The position numbers and the translations under genes were made by a program. DNA of 64,000 nucleotides from Caryophanales bacterium UBA6449 (GTDB lineage: Bacteria > Bacillota_I > Bacilli_A > RFN20 > CAG-288), in NCBI GenBank assembly GCA_002437105.1, contig DJOB01000002.1, positions 1 through 64,000 of the forward strand. The letters run 5' to 3'. The notes under the pieces are model-generated. The model made no database searches. It worked only from the letters and a program-made list of their open reading frames with translations, and had not been told where the DNA came from. Below, piece by piece: positions 9,311-17,810 of the stretch (the first letter of the stretch is position 1; every line of letters starts with the position of its first letter).

Positions 9311-9536
9311 ATCGATGTCCCCCTGTTGCTCGTTCGTCTCTTCTTTATGTTGACTATTTAGAAAATATATATTCAAAGGTGATAAAAATAAATAAATTAA
9401 TTACTACCGACTTACTAATCATCGGCTTACACTTCGGATACATACAGGCTTTAAAGCGAGAGTGGTCATGCCATAAATATCTAGTAGATAAGGGAACTAC
9501 ACGGGATTGGTAGCTCTATTCAAAATTTAAGTTGTT

Positions 9537-9567
9537 AAAAAAGAGTGCGACTATTGGTCGCACCCTT
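9537..9567 (-). terminator. Intrinsic terminator after lipoprotein gene (leftward)
   Basis: On the minus strand a near-perfect stem (GGGTGCGAC with GTCGCACTC, AATA-type loop) is followed by six T. It sits just beyond the stop of the lipoprotein gene 9580-10647. Confidence 0.85.
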
Positions 9568-9579
9568 AACTTATATTTT

Positions 9580-10647
9580 TTAATCGAGCGCCGGAGCAGT
9601 CTCGCCGTTCTTAGCATTGAGGAAGATGGCTTTCTGGTAGGGGTCGTTCAGCTCGTCCAGCATCTCCTCCTCGGTCTTGTCGGCATCCTCGAAGTAGGTG
9701 AAGTTCACCGTCAGGGAATTCGTGACGGAGAACAGGTCTCCCTCCATGCCGGACAGGCCACCGGTGTAGGTCTCTTCGACCTTCATGCTGGTGGGGCGGA
9801 AGCTGTCGTTGGGGATCTCCAGCGTGGCGACCATGCTCTTGATGGTGATGTTCAGTCCGCCTACGGTGGAGGTCATGTTCTTCATCTGGTTGACGTAGTA
9901 CTTGGCGGCATCGGTTCCGCTCTTGGGGTCGACATTGAGGGTCACTTTGAAGGTGCTGCTGCTCTCCGTCTCGCTCAGGAGCTCGGTGCTCTTGACGGCC
10001 GAAGCATCGGGCAGATAGTAGGAGGAGAAGCTCCAGGTGGGGCGTCCTACCTTCTCGAGGAACATGGGAAAATTAGCGACGCTCTCCCAGTTGTTGGAGC
10101 CGAAACCACCATTCTTGACTTCGACTAGACCAGTATTCTCGTCGCGCTGGAACATCGTGCCCGCCGTTCCGCTGGGGGTGGAGATGGTGCGGTAGGTCGT
10201 GTCCGGGGAAGCATAGGAGATCACCGCGGTGTTGAGGTCGACAGCCAGACCTACATTACCGTTGGACTTGGTGGTGACTGCGTGATTGACGCTATCATTG
10301 TTAATTTTTATATTGAATGAAGAAACATCCTGAACCATCTTCTGACCGAGGACGCTTATACTGACCGATCCCGAGGTCTTCGATTCCCAGTTGGAATTGG
10401 TCATGGCGTGATCTACCAGGATGATGGTGTTATTGTCTCCATCCTTCAGGTCGAGAGGCGTGATGTTCTCATAGTCTCTCGGCGCCTGTTCCGGCTGATA
10501 GAAGCCGTCCAAGGTCTCGTAGCTGATGGGAGTGGAAGACGGAGTAGAGGAGGTGGGAGCGCTCGAAGACGTGTCCTGACTCTTTTCGCACGCCACCAGC
10601 GGCGCTAGCGTGATGGCCAGGAGCGCGATCAGTATGTTCTTTCTCAT
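9580..10647 (-). CDS. Putative lipoprotein, unknown function
   Basis: The ATG at 10647 (preceded by GGAAGG) gives 355 residues. An N-terminal basic/hydrophobic signal ends in a lipobox (LVAC), followed by a Ser/Thr/Pro linker of about 25 residues, so the protein should be tethered to the outer face of the membrane. The mature part is beta-rich and has no recognisable enzyme motif; its size and strand pattern resemble the LolA/LppX-like fold of many Bacillota lipoproteins, but this is inference. It is divergent from the FtsX-type ABC gene with 150 bp between them. It shares linker style with the five other lipoproteins in the window. Confidence 0.8.
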   Translation of the reverse strand: MRKNILIALLAITLAPLVACEKSQDTSSSAPTSSTPSSTPISYETLDGFYQPEQAPRDYENITPLDLKDGDNNTIILVDHAMTNSNWESKTSGSVSISVLGQKMVQDVSSFNIKINNDSVNHAVTTKSNGNVGLAVDLNTAVISYASPDTTYRTISTPSGTAGTMFQRDENTGLVEVKNGGFGSNNWESVANFPMFLEKVGRPTWSFSSYYLPDASAVKSTELLSETESSSTFKVTLNVDPKSGTDAAKYYVNQMKNMTSTVGGLNITIKSMVATLEIPNDSFRPTSMKVEETYTGGLSGMEGDLFSVTNSLTVNFTYFEDADKTEEEMLDELNDPYQKAIFLNAKNGETAPALD

Positions 10648-10797
10648 ATTTAGATACCTTCCATGCATTCTTTACGACACCAATATAGATGTAAATGTAG
10701 TTTTAATAAAGAAACTAAACATCTTTTTAAAATTTCGGGTCTAATAATTAGTATTAAACCTTATATATAATAAACAATCGAATAAAATGGAGGCTGG

Positions 10798-13224
10798 ATG
10801 ATGATAGAGTTAAAAAACCTCGTTAAACGATACAGAGTAGGGCGCAACAAGCCGGATGTTGTGGCCCTCAAGGGCATCTCCCTGAAGCTGCCTGATGTCG
10901 GATTGATCTTCGTCCTCGGAAAATCCGGATCCGGAAAGTCTACCTTCCTGAATGTCGTGGGTGGACTGGACAGCTTCGAGGGGGGAGACCTGGAACTCTT
11001 CGGTAAGTCCGCTAAGGATTTCACCCCTGCTGACTATGATTCCTACCGAAATAAGTATGTGGGATTCATCTTCCAGGAGTACAACATCATCAACAGCTTT
11101 ACGGTGCGGAGAAATGTCGAGCTCGCGATCGAACTTCAGAATCGCGATCCCAAGAAGTCTGAGGTCGATGAGATCCTGTCCAGGGTCGGATTGCTCGAGT
11201 TGGCCGATCGCCTGCCCAGCCAGCTCTCGGGTGGACAGAAACAGCGTATCGCAATCGCGCGTGCTCTTGTTAAACACCCGCAGTTGGTTCTGGCTGATGA
11301 GCCGACCGGTGCTTTGGATTCATTCAATACCCAGGAGATATTCAATCTGCTCAAGGAGATTTCCAGCGATAGGCTGGTGGTCTGCGTCACTCACGATGCT
11401 GCCTGCGCCGAGAAGTATGCGGACAGGATCATCAGGATCAAGGATGGTCATGTGGTCGGAGATCTGACGCGCCGTTTCACCGATGGGGTGAAGCTCGAAG
11501 GCAGCGATAATGCCTACCAGCTGAAGAACGGCCTGATCAAGGTCGATGATGTGTCGAAGTTCAGCGAGAATGACTATCAGGCTATCAGGAAGGAGACTTC
11601 CGGCTCTACTGGTCCAGCCTACTATGCCTATGGTGACCATGTGCGGATTCCCTCCGAGCTGGCTGAGGGCGACGATAGCGAGGATATCCCCGTCGGCTTC
11701 AGTCCGACCACGGATGAGGATATTGCTATCCGGTGTACTAAGAATAAGCAGTTCAAGTCGATCAAGTCTCACATGAGATCCAAGACGGTAGCCACCTTTG
11801 CCTTCGGTACACTCAAATCGTCACCGGCCCGGTTGGCGATGACGATCATCCTCTCGATCCTGTCTTTCTCGATGCTGGGCGCTTCAGTCACTCTCTCGTC
11901 CTACGATCAGGCTGATACCTTTGCGGCTTCCTCCTCTATATATCACCCGTCTGCCTCCGTTCTGACGAAGAGTCTCTCGGGTGATGCGGATATCCCGGTT
12001 CAGGACGGTCGGCTGCATGAGAGCGATCTGGCTAGGATAAAGGACGGATATTCATCCGAGGCGATCCCGGTCTACCGCTCGCCGCGAGCCTCGCTCATAC
12101 GCAATCTTCCCGAGGGTGATACGTATAAGAACGATTGGTTTATCCCCTCCTTCAACAGCGTCGCACCTCTCGAGTCGCTCGATCAGGTTTCAGCCTTCGG
12201 GTTCCAGCTTGAGGGAGCCCTCCCCAAACTCGGTGAAGTCGTGCTGCCTGAATATGCGGTCTGGTATTTCAACAGAGCGGGAATCCAGATTGGCGATCGC
12301 GTGATAGAGGCGGGTAGCGTCGATGCCTCTACCTTGATCGGCAGTACCATCAAGGTCAATTCTATCGCGGGTCAGAAGGCTGATGAGTTCACGGTCAGCG
12401 GAATCCTCGAGACGGATCTCACCGAGTCTCAGGTCGAGCAGGATCTGGTGAAGGCCCAGACTAGCACAGTTGATAGGTATCTGCTCGAGAGGGAAAATTG
12501 GGAAAATGGCCCCTCTAAGATAATGTTCTTCTCTCCTGAACAGATTGCTTCTTCCGATTTCCAGACTGGAATGAGAGTTGAAGCGGATGACATCAATCGG
12601 GTGCTCGTTCCTACCATCGATCAGCGCGAGCTCAAAAATCTCTGGCACTATACCCACAACAATCTCTTCACGGCGGTTGACGCCGATCTTTCGGTCGGTT
12701 CCTCTCAACTTCCGGGCGGTGCTGATGGATATCGCTATGTGAGTTACACTATCGAGTCCAGCGTCGCTTCGCTCTGGCTGGATTCCGATACTTTCTCGAG
12801 CTCTATAACCGGGGTTAAGAAGGTGGCTCTCGGTATCGCGATCACCCTCGCGGTAATCGCGATCCTCGTCACTACTAACTTCCTGTTCACTTCGGTCACC
12901 TTCAAGATCCGGGAGATAGGTATCCTCAAGGGACTCGGCAGCTCATCGCACGAAATATTCGGTATCTTCACCATCGAAGCGGTCATCATCGCGGCGGTCA
13001 ACTTCATCGCTTCGTGCCTGATCTCCTTCGGTGTGATATACATCTTCAACCGAGTGTTCCAGACGCTCTTCTCTATCCCCTTGCAGATCATCTCCTTCGG
13101 TTGGCTTCCTGCCCTGGTGCTCTTCCTCGTCTCCTTCGGGGTGTCGATCCTGTCCGTCCTCATTCCCTCCTACTCTGCTTCCAGCATGAAGCCGGTCGAT
13201 GCGATGAAGCGTGGACTCAATTAG
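10798..13224 (+). CDS. Fused ABC ATPase/FtsX-type permease (MacB-like)
   Basis: An 808-residue protein combining an ATPase and a permease. The ATPase domain (about 1-220) has Walker A GKSGSGKST (near 41), the signature LSGGQKQR (near 142) and Walker B LVLADEPTGALD. A polar linker of about 110 residues follows, then one TM near 345, a large extracytoplasmic domain (about 370-660) and three C-terminal TM helices typical of the FtsX/MacB family. Such proteins are mechanotransmitters or exporters of peptides and lipoproteins rather than bulk pumps. Ribosome site GGAGG at 10789-10793; ATG at 10801 is an equally possible start. The adjacent divergent lipoprotein could be a partner. Confidence 0.9.
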   Translation: MMIELKNLVKRYRVGRNKPDVVALKGISLKLPDVGLIFVLGKSGSGKSTFLNVVGGLDSFEGGDLELFGKSAKDFTPADYDSYRNKYVGFIFQEYNIINSFTVRRNVELAIELQNRDPKKSEVDEILSRVGLLELADRLPSQLSGGQKQRIAIARALVKHPQLVLADEPTGALDSFNTQEIFNLLKEISSDRLVVCVTHDAACAEKYADRIIRIKDGHVVGDLTRRFTDGVKLEGSDNAYQLKNGLIKVDDVSKFSENDYQAIRKETSGSTGPAYYAYGDHVRIPSELAEGDDSEDIPVGFSPTTDEDIAIRCTKNKQFKSIKSHMRSKTVATFAFGTLKSSPARLAMTIILSILSFSMLGASVTLSSYDQADTFAASSSIYHPSASVLTKSLSGDADIPVQDGRLHESDLARIKDGYSSEAIPVYRSPRASLIRNLPEGDTYKNDWFIPSFNSVAPLESLDQVSAFGFQLEGALPKLGEVVLPEYAVWYFNRAGIQIGDRVIEAGSVDASTLIGSTIKVNSIAGQKADEFTVSGILETDLTESQVEQDLVKAQTSTVDRYLLERENWENGPSKIMFFSPEQIASSDFQTGMRVEADDINRVLVPTIDQRELKNLWHYTHNNLFTAVDADLSVGSSQLPGGADGYRYVSYTIESSVASLWLDSDTFSSSITGVKKVALGIAITLAVIAILVTTNFLFTSVTFKIREIGILKGLGSSSHEIFGIFTIEAVIIAAVNFIASCLISFGVIYIFNRVFQTLFSIPLQIISFGWLPALVLFLVSFGVSILSVLIPSYSASSMKPVDAMKRGLN

Positions 13225-13272
13225 CCGATAGTTCCTACTCTATTTGGATATTACAGCGTGGAGGTGCCAAAG

Positions 13273-13995
13273 ATGGCAGAGATATATAAGCGCGTGCTTC
13301 TCAAGGTCTCCGGTGAGGCTCTGAGGGGAGCTGATGAATACGAGATCTTCTCTCCGGAGCTGCTGGATGAGCTGGCTGAGGCGGTAAAGGCGCTGCGGTC
13401 AGCAGGTACCCAGGTCGGTATCGTCGTGGGGGCCGGCAACATCTGGCGCGGCAATCGCGCGGCGTTCCTCGGGATGGATGGCGCTGACGCCGATGACATG
13501 GGGATGCTGGGAACGATCATCAACAGCTTGGCGATCCGGGCGGTGCTCAACAAGCACGGGGTTAAGGCGCATGCCTTCTCCTCGGTCCCCTGCCCTAAGT
13601 TTATCGATTACTACACCAAGCGGGATGCTATTCGCTCCCTGGAGGAGGGATTCGTCAACATCTATGGCGGCGGAACCTCCAATCCGTTCTTCACCACGGA
13701 TTCCGCGGCGGCACTGCGGGCGCTGGAGACGGGTTGCGATGCGATCCTGATGGCCAAGTCGGGCGTGGATGGCGTCTTCACCGCCGATCCCAAGAAGGAT
13801 CCTGCGGCGACGCTGATCAAGAAGGCGACCTACCGCGACCTGCTGGCGCGTAACATCAGGGTGATGGATGCGACGGCCGAAGGTCTACTGATGGATTCCA
13901 ATATCACTACGCGGGTCTTCAGGATGATCCCCAAGAATTTTGTCGAGGTGGCCAACGGCTCCGATATCGGTACTTCTATAAAGAAGGGTTGGTAA
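13273..13995 (+). CDS. pyrH: UMP kinase
   Basis: Phosphorylates UMP to UDP in pyrimidine nucleotide synthesis. The frame is open upstream, but GGAGGTG at 13260-13266 places the start at the ATG at 13273, giving 240 residues, the usual length. The amino-acid-kinase fold is clear: LLKVSGEAL at the N-terminus, VVGAGNIWRG (glycine loop) and the MDATAEGLL segment near the C-terminus. The pyrH-frr order is conserved in many Bacteria. It probably shares a transcript with the preceding ABC gene (48 bp gap, no terminator). Confidence 0.96.
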   Translation: MAEIYKRVLLKVSGEALRGADEYEIFSPELLDELAEAVKALRSAGTQVGIVVGAGNIWRGNRAAFLGMDGADADDMGMLGTIINSLAIRAVLNKHGVKAHAFSSVPCPKFIDYYTKRDAIRSLEEGFVNIYGGGTSNPFFTTDSAAALRALETGCDAILMAKSGVDGVFTADPKKDPAATLIKKATYRDLLARNIRVMDATAEGLLMDSNITTRVFRMIPKNFVEVANGSDIGTSIKKGW

Positions 13996-14033
13996 GGTTA
14001 TATAATCACAGCGAAGAGAAAAGCGAGGCAAAT

Positions 14034-14585
14034 ATGGAAGAGAAGGATATCATCGACGAAGTTAATAAGAAGATGGATGAGAGTGTCCAGAAGCTCAAGG
14101 AGGCGCTGGCGACCGTCAGAGCGGGAGCGGTCAATCCTAACGTGCTGGATAAGATCAAGATCGAGTACTATGGAGAGATGACCCCCATCAAAGCGGTGGC
14201 TTCGGTCAATGCGGTGAGCGGAACGCAGCTGGTCGTCAAGGCCTTCGATCCCACCGCGATCAAGGCGATCATCGCCGCGATCGGAACTTCTGATCTGGGC
14301 GTGAATCCCGTTCTGGACAAGAACGTGATCCGTATAAATTTCCCTCCTCTCTCCGGCGATCGCCGCAAGGAGTTCGTCAAGCAGGCGAAGGGATACTGCG
14401 AGGATGGCAAGGTCGCCATCAGGAATATCCGCAAGGATCTGATCAATAAGACCAAGAAGTCCGACGAGTTCAGCGAGGATATGGAGAAGAGGATCGAGAC
14501 CTCCATCCAGAAGGCTCACGATGAACACATCAAGGCGATCGACAGCCTCTTCAAGACCAAGGAGAAAGAGCTGCTTTCTATCTAG
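14034..14585 (+). CDS. frr: Ribosome recycling factor
   Basis: Splits post-termination ribosomes together with EF-G. The ATG at 14034, preceded by a GCGAGG ribosome site, gives 183 residues, matching the family. ATVRAGAVNP (about residues 23-32) and the Arg/Lys-rich helix with KQAKGYCEDGKVAIRNIRKD (about 115-134) are diagnostic. It lies 38 bp after pyrH. In most Bacilli uppS comes next; here it is absent and a terminator hairpin precedes cdsA. Confidence 0.97.
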   Translation: MEEKDIIDEVNKKMDESVQKLKEALATVRAGAVNPNVLDKIKIEYYGEMTPIKAVASVNAVSGTQLVVKAFDPTAIKAIIAAIGTSDLGVNPVLDKNVIRINFPPLSGDRRKEFVKQAKGYCEDGKVAIRNIRKDLINKTKKSDEFSEDMEKRIETSIQKAHDEHIKAIDSLFKTKEKELLSI

Positions 14586-14603
14586 TCGCCACGGTTGTAA
14601 CCG

Positions 14604-14635
14604 GGGGATGCACATGGGCATCTCCTTTCTTTTTT
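14604..14635 (+). terminator. Terminator or attenuator hairpin in front of cdsA
   Basis: An 8-bp stem (GGGGATGC with GCATCTCC) followed by TTTCTTTTTT. The T-run abuts the cdsA ribosome site AGGAGG (14636-14641), leaving no room for a promoter between terminator and cdsA. cdsA must therefore rely on readthrough, or transcription is controlled here. Confidence 0.75.
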
Positions 14636-14648
14636 AGGAGGATGATGA

Positions 14649-15656
14649 ATGGCCAATAAACTCTCTCGATCCACGGAGCACTCGATGCTGGTGCGGGTGC
14701 TCACGAGCCTCGCCTTCGCGCTGCTGACGGTTCCCTGTGCCATTCTCGGCGGATGGTTCATGGTCGGGCTGTCCCTGGTGCTGGTGGGCTTTGGCTCCTA
14801 CGAGCTCCTGACGATGCCGCGGCGGAAGTTCCCGGTGGCAGTCTGGATCGCCACTTTTGTCTTCGTGTACGCCATCGTCTATAGCCAGTTCTTCTTGGAT
14901 GCTGATCTGATTAGACAGTTCTTCAGCTCCAACTTGATATATTTAAATGGGTTGCACTATTCTGTTCCCCTCTTGCTCCTCTTCGCCTACCTGATCGTGC
15001 TGTTCTTAGTCGAGTTCTTCTGCCGTGATTTCTCCCTGTCCGATCTCCTGTACCTGTTCGTTGCGGTATTTCTCGTCTCATTCGGATTTCAGTCGATCAT
15101 CTATCTTCGTTTCGTCCCCGATGGCATGGCTCAGATCGCTGGAGGGGCCCAGACCATCTGGGGTGGCTTCGCCTACAATCTGACCTCGTGCCTGTTCATG
15201 TGGTGGGTGCTCTTCGGGGTGTGGCTCAGCGATATCGGTGCGTATTTCGTCGGGGTCTTCTTCGGTAAGCACCCGATGAATGTGAGGATCTCTCCGCACA
15301 AGACCTGGGAGGGATTCGCTGGCGGTGTCCTGTTCTCCTTCGCCTTCGCCTTCATCTATGTCGCCATCGTGAATTCCTGGCTGCGCGTGCCTCTTATCCC
15401 GGGGGTCATCGATGTCTATAAGGATCCCAGCGACTGGGGCTGGGTGGCTCTGTTCGCTCTGATGTTCGTCTCGCTGGACAATATCGGAGGCTTCCTCTTC
15501 TCCGCGCTGAAGCGGAAGTACGACGCCAAGGATTGGGGGTTCATCCTCCCGGGTCACGGCGGTATCATCGACCGGTTCGATGGTGTCATGGTCACTTCGA
15601 TCGCAGCCTCGATCGTGGTCACGCTGCTCGGCAATCCGACTAGCTTTTTGGCTTGA
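14649..15656 (+). CDS. cdsA: Phosphatidate cytidylyltransferase (CDP-diglyceride synthase)
   Basis: Makes CDP-diacylglycerol from phosphatidate and CTP, the precursor of phosphatidylglycerol and cardiolipin; integral membrane enzyme. It has 335 residues with about eight hydrophobic segments. The family signature is present near the C-terminus: SALKRKYDAKDWG followed by LPGHGGIIDRFD, with the acidic metal ligands. AGGAGG at 14636-14641 fixes the ATG at 14649. Its product is the substrate of PgsA, encoded at 32782. A strong terminator follows, separating it from the dxr-derived gene. Confidence 0.95.
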   Translation: MANKLSRSTEHSMLVRVLTSLAFALLTVPCAILGGWFMVGLSLVLVGFGSYELLTMPRRKFPVAVWIATFVFVYAIVYSQFFLDADLIRQFFSSNLIYLNGLHYSVPLLLLFAYLIVLFLVEFFCRDFSLSDLLYLFVAVFLVSFGFQSIIYLRFVPDGMAQIAGGAQTIWGGFAYNLTSCLFMWWVLFGVWLSDIGAYFVGVFFGKHPMNVRISPHKTWEGFAGGVLFSFAFAFIYVAIVNSWLRVPLIPGVIDVYKDPSDWGWVALFALMFVSLDNIGGFLFSALKRKYDAKDWGFILPGHGGIIDRFDGVMVTSIAASIVVTLLGNPTSFLA

Positions 15657-15713
15657 TCCGCTCTTTTCCGTTAGATTTCGCTTCTATTGAGTCTTTGGCT
15701 GTTATTACGATTG

Positions 15714-15748
15714 GAACCGCAGGGATGAAACCTGCGGTTCATTTTTTC
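15714..15748 (+). terminator. Intrinsic terminator after cdsA
   Basis: A perfect 10-bp stem (GAACCGCAGG with CCTGCGGTTC), a 7-base loop and ATTTTTTCTT. It closes the pyrH-frr-cdsA unit. Confidence 0.92.
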
Positions 15749-15807
15749 TTATCGGTCGGTCCGTTCCTAGACCGTGAGATCGGTCCTGCAGACTCGAGTC
15801 TATCTTG

Positions 15808-15813
15808 TATAAT
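15808..15813 (+). promoter_or_regulatory. Candidate promoter for the dxr-derived gene/rseP/polC operon
   Basis: TATAAT preceded directly by TTG, about 74 bp before the start of the dxr-derived gene and after the cdsA terminator. The same TTGTATAATC string occurs upstream of the aldolase gene (26661-26670). No clear -35 box is seen at 16-18 bp. Confidence 0.5.
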
Positions 15814-15886
15814 CTATATGTTTTGGTACATCCTTAATTTTTAATAGTATCGATAGATTAAGGTGCAAAAATAAGGAGTGATTATT

Positions 15887-17782
15887 TTGGATACTGTAAT
15901 TCTCGGTGTCGATGAGCCTCTGGGACAGAGGTCTCTTCGTGAGGTCCTCAGCGCAGGACAGGATAGGGTCGTAGGCGTGGGTGTCTCTTCTCCGTCCTCT
16001 CTGACGGCTGAGCTTTTCAAGTCGCTGCCCGATCTCAGGATCGTGTCCCTCAGAGATGGGACGTTCGATCAGGCGCCTACCGGTGTCTCGGTGTACATCG
16101 GAAGTGGATCCGAAGCGAGGATGGTCGAATCTCTGAAGCCCCAGAAGGTTCTTCTCTGCACCTATGGAATCGACTCGTACAAGGTCTATGCTTCCCTGGT
16201 CAAGACGCAGAGTACGATTCTTCTAGGCGATGTCGATTCGACTCTCGTCGGCAATGTCAATCCGGGCGAGCTGGCTGGTATCGAGTATCTGTCGCCGGCT
16301 ATCAGGCAGGGCTTGGAGCTGGTGAAGAAGGCGGCTGCGACCGATCGGATCATCCTGGTCTACCGCGCTGATGAGAATGTCGAAAAGACTCCTGCGGAGA
16401 AGCTCTTCGCGCTGACGGGCAAGACTCTCAGTCAGGCGGGTGAGGACACGCGGGGAGCGATCGAATCCGCGCTCATGATCCGCGCTTTCTTCGATCTCGC
16501 CATCCTCGCGCGCGTGACCGGTAAGGCGATCGACACTTTTGGCGCCATGATCGGCGATCCGGAGAAGACTCCCGCTGTCATCTCTCGGGATGGTGCGTTC
16601 ATCGATGCGGAGGGGAATCCGGTCACCGGTCTGACCGCGCTCTCCTACGAGCTGTATCCCATGTTCTACTTCCTGACGAAGATATCCAGCAAGTTCAAGG
16701 TCAGGGGCGATATCGCCATCTGCGGCGCTTCCGAAGTGGCGATCAAGGCTTGTGCTGAGGATAAGATCGACCTCTCCAGCACGGAGACGGTGATCCGGCA
16801 GGTCGCTTCGGCTGTCGCCCATAATCTCAAGACTCCTACCGATGAGATCCAGGCGCAGATCGTCTTCGACACGGCGGTCAAGGCGGCTAAATCTCTGGTG
16901 GATCGGGTGGTCAATGCTCGCGAGCACGGTACTACCCTAGTTCAGGTGCGGAAGTCCAAGAAGCTCAACGCTGAGAGGGAGGAGAAGGTCGTCGAGACTA
17001 AAGAGGAGCACAAGGAGCACAAGAAGGCGACGCGCTGGAAGAACGATCCGGACAAGAAGGAGCTCTGGGCTGAGCACGTTCGGGTGAGACAGGCGCGCCA
17101 GAAGCGAGAGGCGGAGAACGAGAAGCGTTCCAAGGTGCGGATGCAGCAGGTGGAGAAGGCGAAGGCCGACCGCGGCGATTTCCCAGTCGAGATAGTCGCG
17201 GATGAGAAGAAGGATCGCGATCAGCACAATCGCGAACGGACCCGCTACGGATCTCACTCCAGCTATCGCGGACATTCATCTTTCGGCGACCATCGTTCCT
17301 TCGGTGGCCACAGGAGCTTCCATCGGGATGGTGAGAGCGGCGAGAGAAGGTCCTTCAGATCCGCGGGGGAGAGGAAGTTCGGCGCCCACAAGTCCTTCGG
17401 TGATCATCGCTCTTTCGGCGATCACAAGAGCTTCCACCGGGACGGTGAGAGCGGTGAGAGAAAGTCCTTCAGACCCGCAGGCGAGAGGAAGTTCGGCGCC
17501 CACAAGTCCTTTGGCGATCATCGTTCCTTCGGTGATCATAAGAGCTTCCACCGGGATGGTGAGAGTGGCGAGAGAAAGTCCTTCAGGCCTGCGGGCGAGA
17601 GGAGGTTCGGTGCCCGCAAATCCTTCGGCAATCATCGTTCCTTCGGCGGACACAAGTCCTTTGGTGGTCATCGTGGTTCCTACGATGGTGGCAAGAGGAG
17701 CTTTGGAGGTAGGAGAAGCAGTTATTCTAGAGGGTCTAGCCGGAGTTCTTTCCGGAAGCCGTCCACTAAGAGCGAAGAGTAG
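15887..17782 (+). CDS. Degenerate DXP-reductoisomerase-like protein with basic repeat tail
   Basis: Lies exactly where dxr sits in many Bacilli (cdsA-dxr-rseP). AAGGAG at 15873 favours the TTG start at 15887 (631 residues); GTG 15878 is possible. Residues 1-340 align by eye with DXR: ILG-x5-G (4-13), SVYIGSG (68-74), ILLGDVDSTLV (111-121), AIRQGL (138-143), DRIILV (153-158) and ASEVAIKAC (281-289, for DXR ANEVAVAAF). The NADPH loop GSTGSIG, catalytic DSE and NKGLE are not conserved, so it is probably not an active reductoisomerase. Residues 350-455 are a charged helical linker. Residues 465-631 are Arg/His/Ser/Phe/Gly-rich with a 38-residue tandem repeat and an RGG-like end, resembling tails of RNA-binding proteins. 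Probably first gene of an operon with rseP and polC. Role unknown. Confidence 0.8.
   Translation: MDTVILGVDEPLGQRSLREVLSAGQDRVVGVGVSSPSSLTAELFKSLPDLRIVSLRDGTFDQAPTGVSVYIGSGSEARMVESLKPQKVLLCTYGIDSYKVYASLVKTQSTILLGDVDSTLVGNVNPGELAGIEYLSPAIRQGLELVKKAAATDRIILVYRADENVEKTPAEKLFALTGKTLSQAGEDTRGAIESALMIRAFFDLAILARVTGKAIDTFGAMIGDPEKTPAVISRDGAFIDAEGNPVTGLTALSYELYPMFYFLTKISSKFKVRGDIAICGASEVAIKACAEDKIDLSSTETVIRQVASAVAHNLKTPTDEIQAQIVFDTAVKAAKSLVDRVVNAREHGTTLVQVRKSKKLNAEREEKVVETKEEHKEHKKATRWKNDPDKKELWAEHVRVRQARQKREAENEKRSKVRMQQVEKAKADRGDFPVEIVADEKKDRDQHNRERTRYGSHSSYRGHSSFGDHRSFGGHRSFHRDGESGERRSFRSAGERKFGAHKSFGDHRSFGDHKSFHRDGESGERKSFRPAGERKFGAHKSFGDHRSFGDHKSFHRDGESGERKSFRPAGERRFGARKSFGNHRSFGGHKSFGGHRGSYDGGKRSFGGRRSSYSRGSSRSSFRKPSTKSEE
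17279..17620 (+). repeat. Three tandem 114-bp coding repeats
   Basis: Unit length measured from the conserved FHRDGESGER segment, whose codons begin at 17318, 17432 and 17546, exactly 114 bp (38 codons) apart. Copies 2 and 3 are nearly identical, copy 1 slightly diverged. They encode the SFGDH / HRDGESGER / KFGAHK pattern of the tail of the dxr-derived protein. Recombination between units could change tail length. Confidence 0.92.
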
Positions 17783-17810
17783 TTTCTACTTTGGATAGGA
17801 GGCCTCTCGG

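Noticed and set aside
9311..9470. NrdR boxes upstream of nrdD
   Set aside because: The region is AT-rich with a partial palindrome but no pair of 16-bp ACAC...TATA-type boxes at the standard spacing.
10741..10770. Inverted repeat TAATA...TATTA between the lipoprotein and ABC genes as an operator
   Set aside because: Arms are only five A/T bases in an AT-rich spacer, so chance occurrence is likely.
17279..17620. CRISPR-like array
   Set aside because: The 114-bp units are directly adjacent, in reading frame and code for protein; there are no unique spacers.
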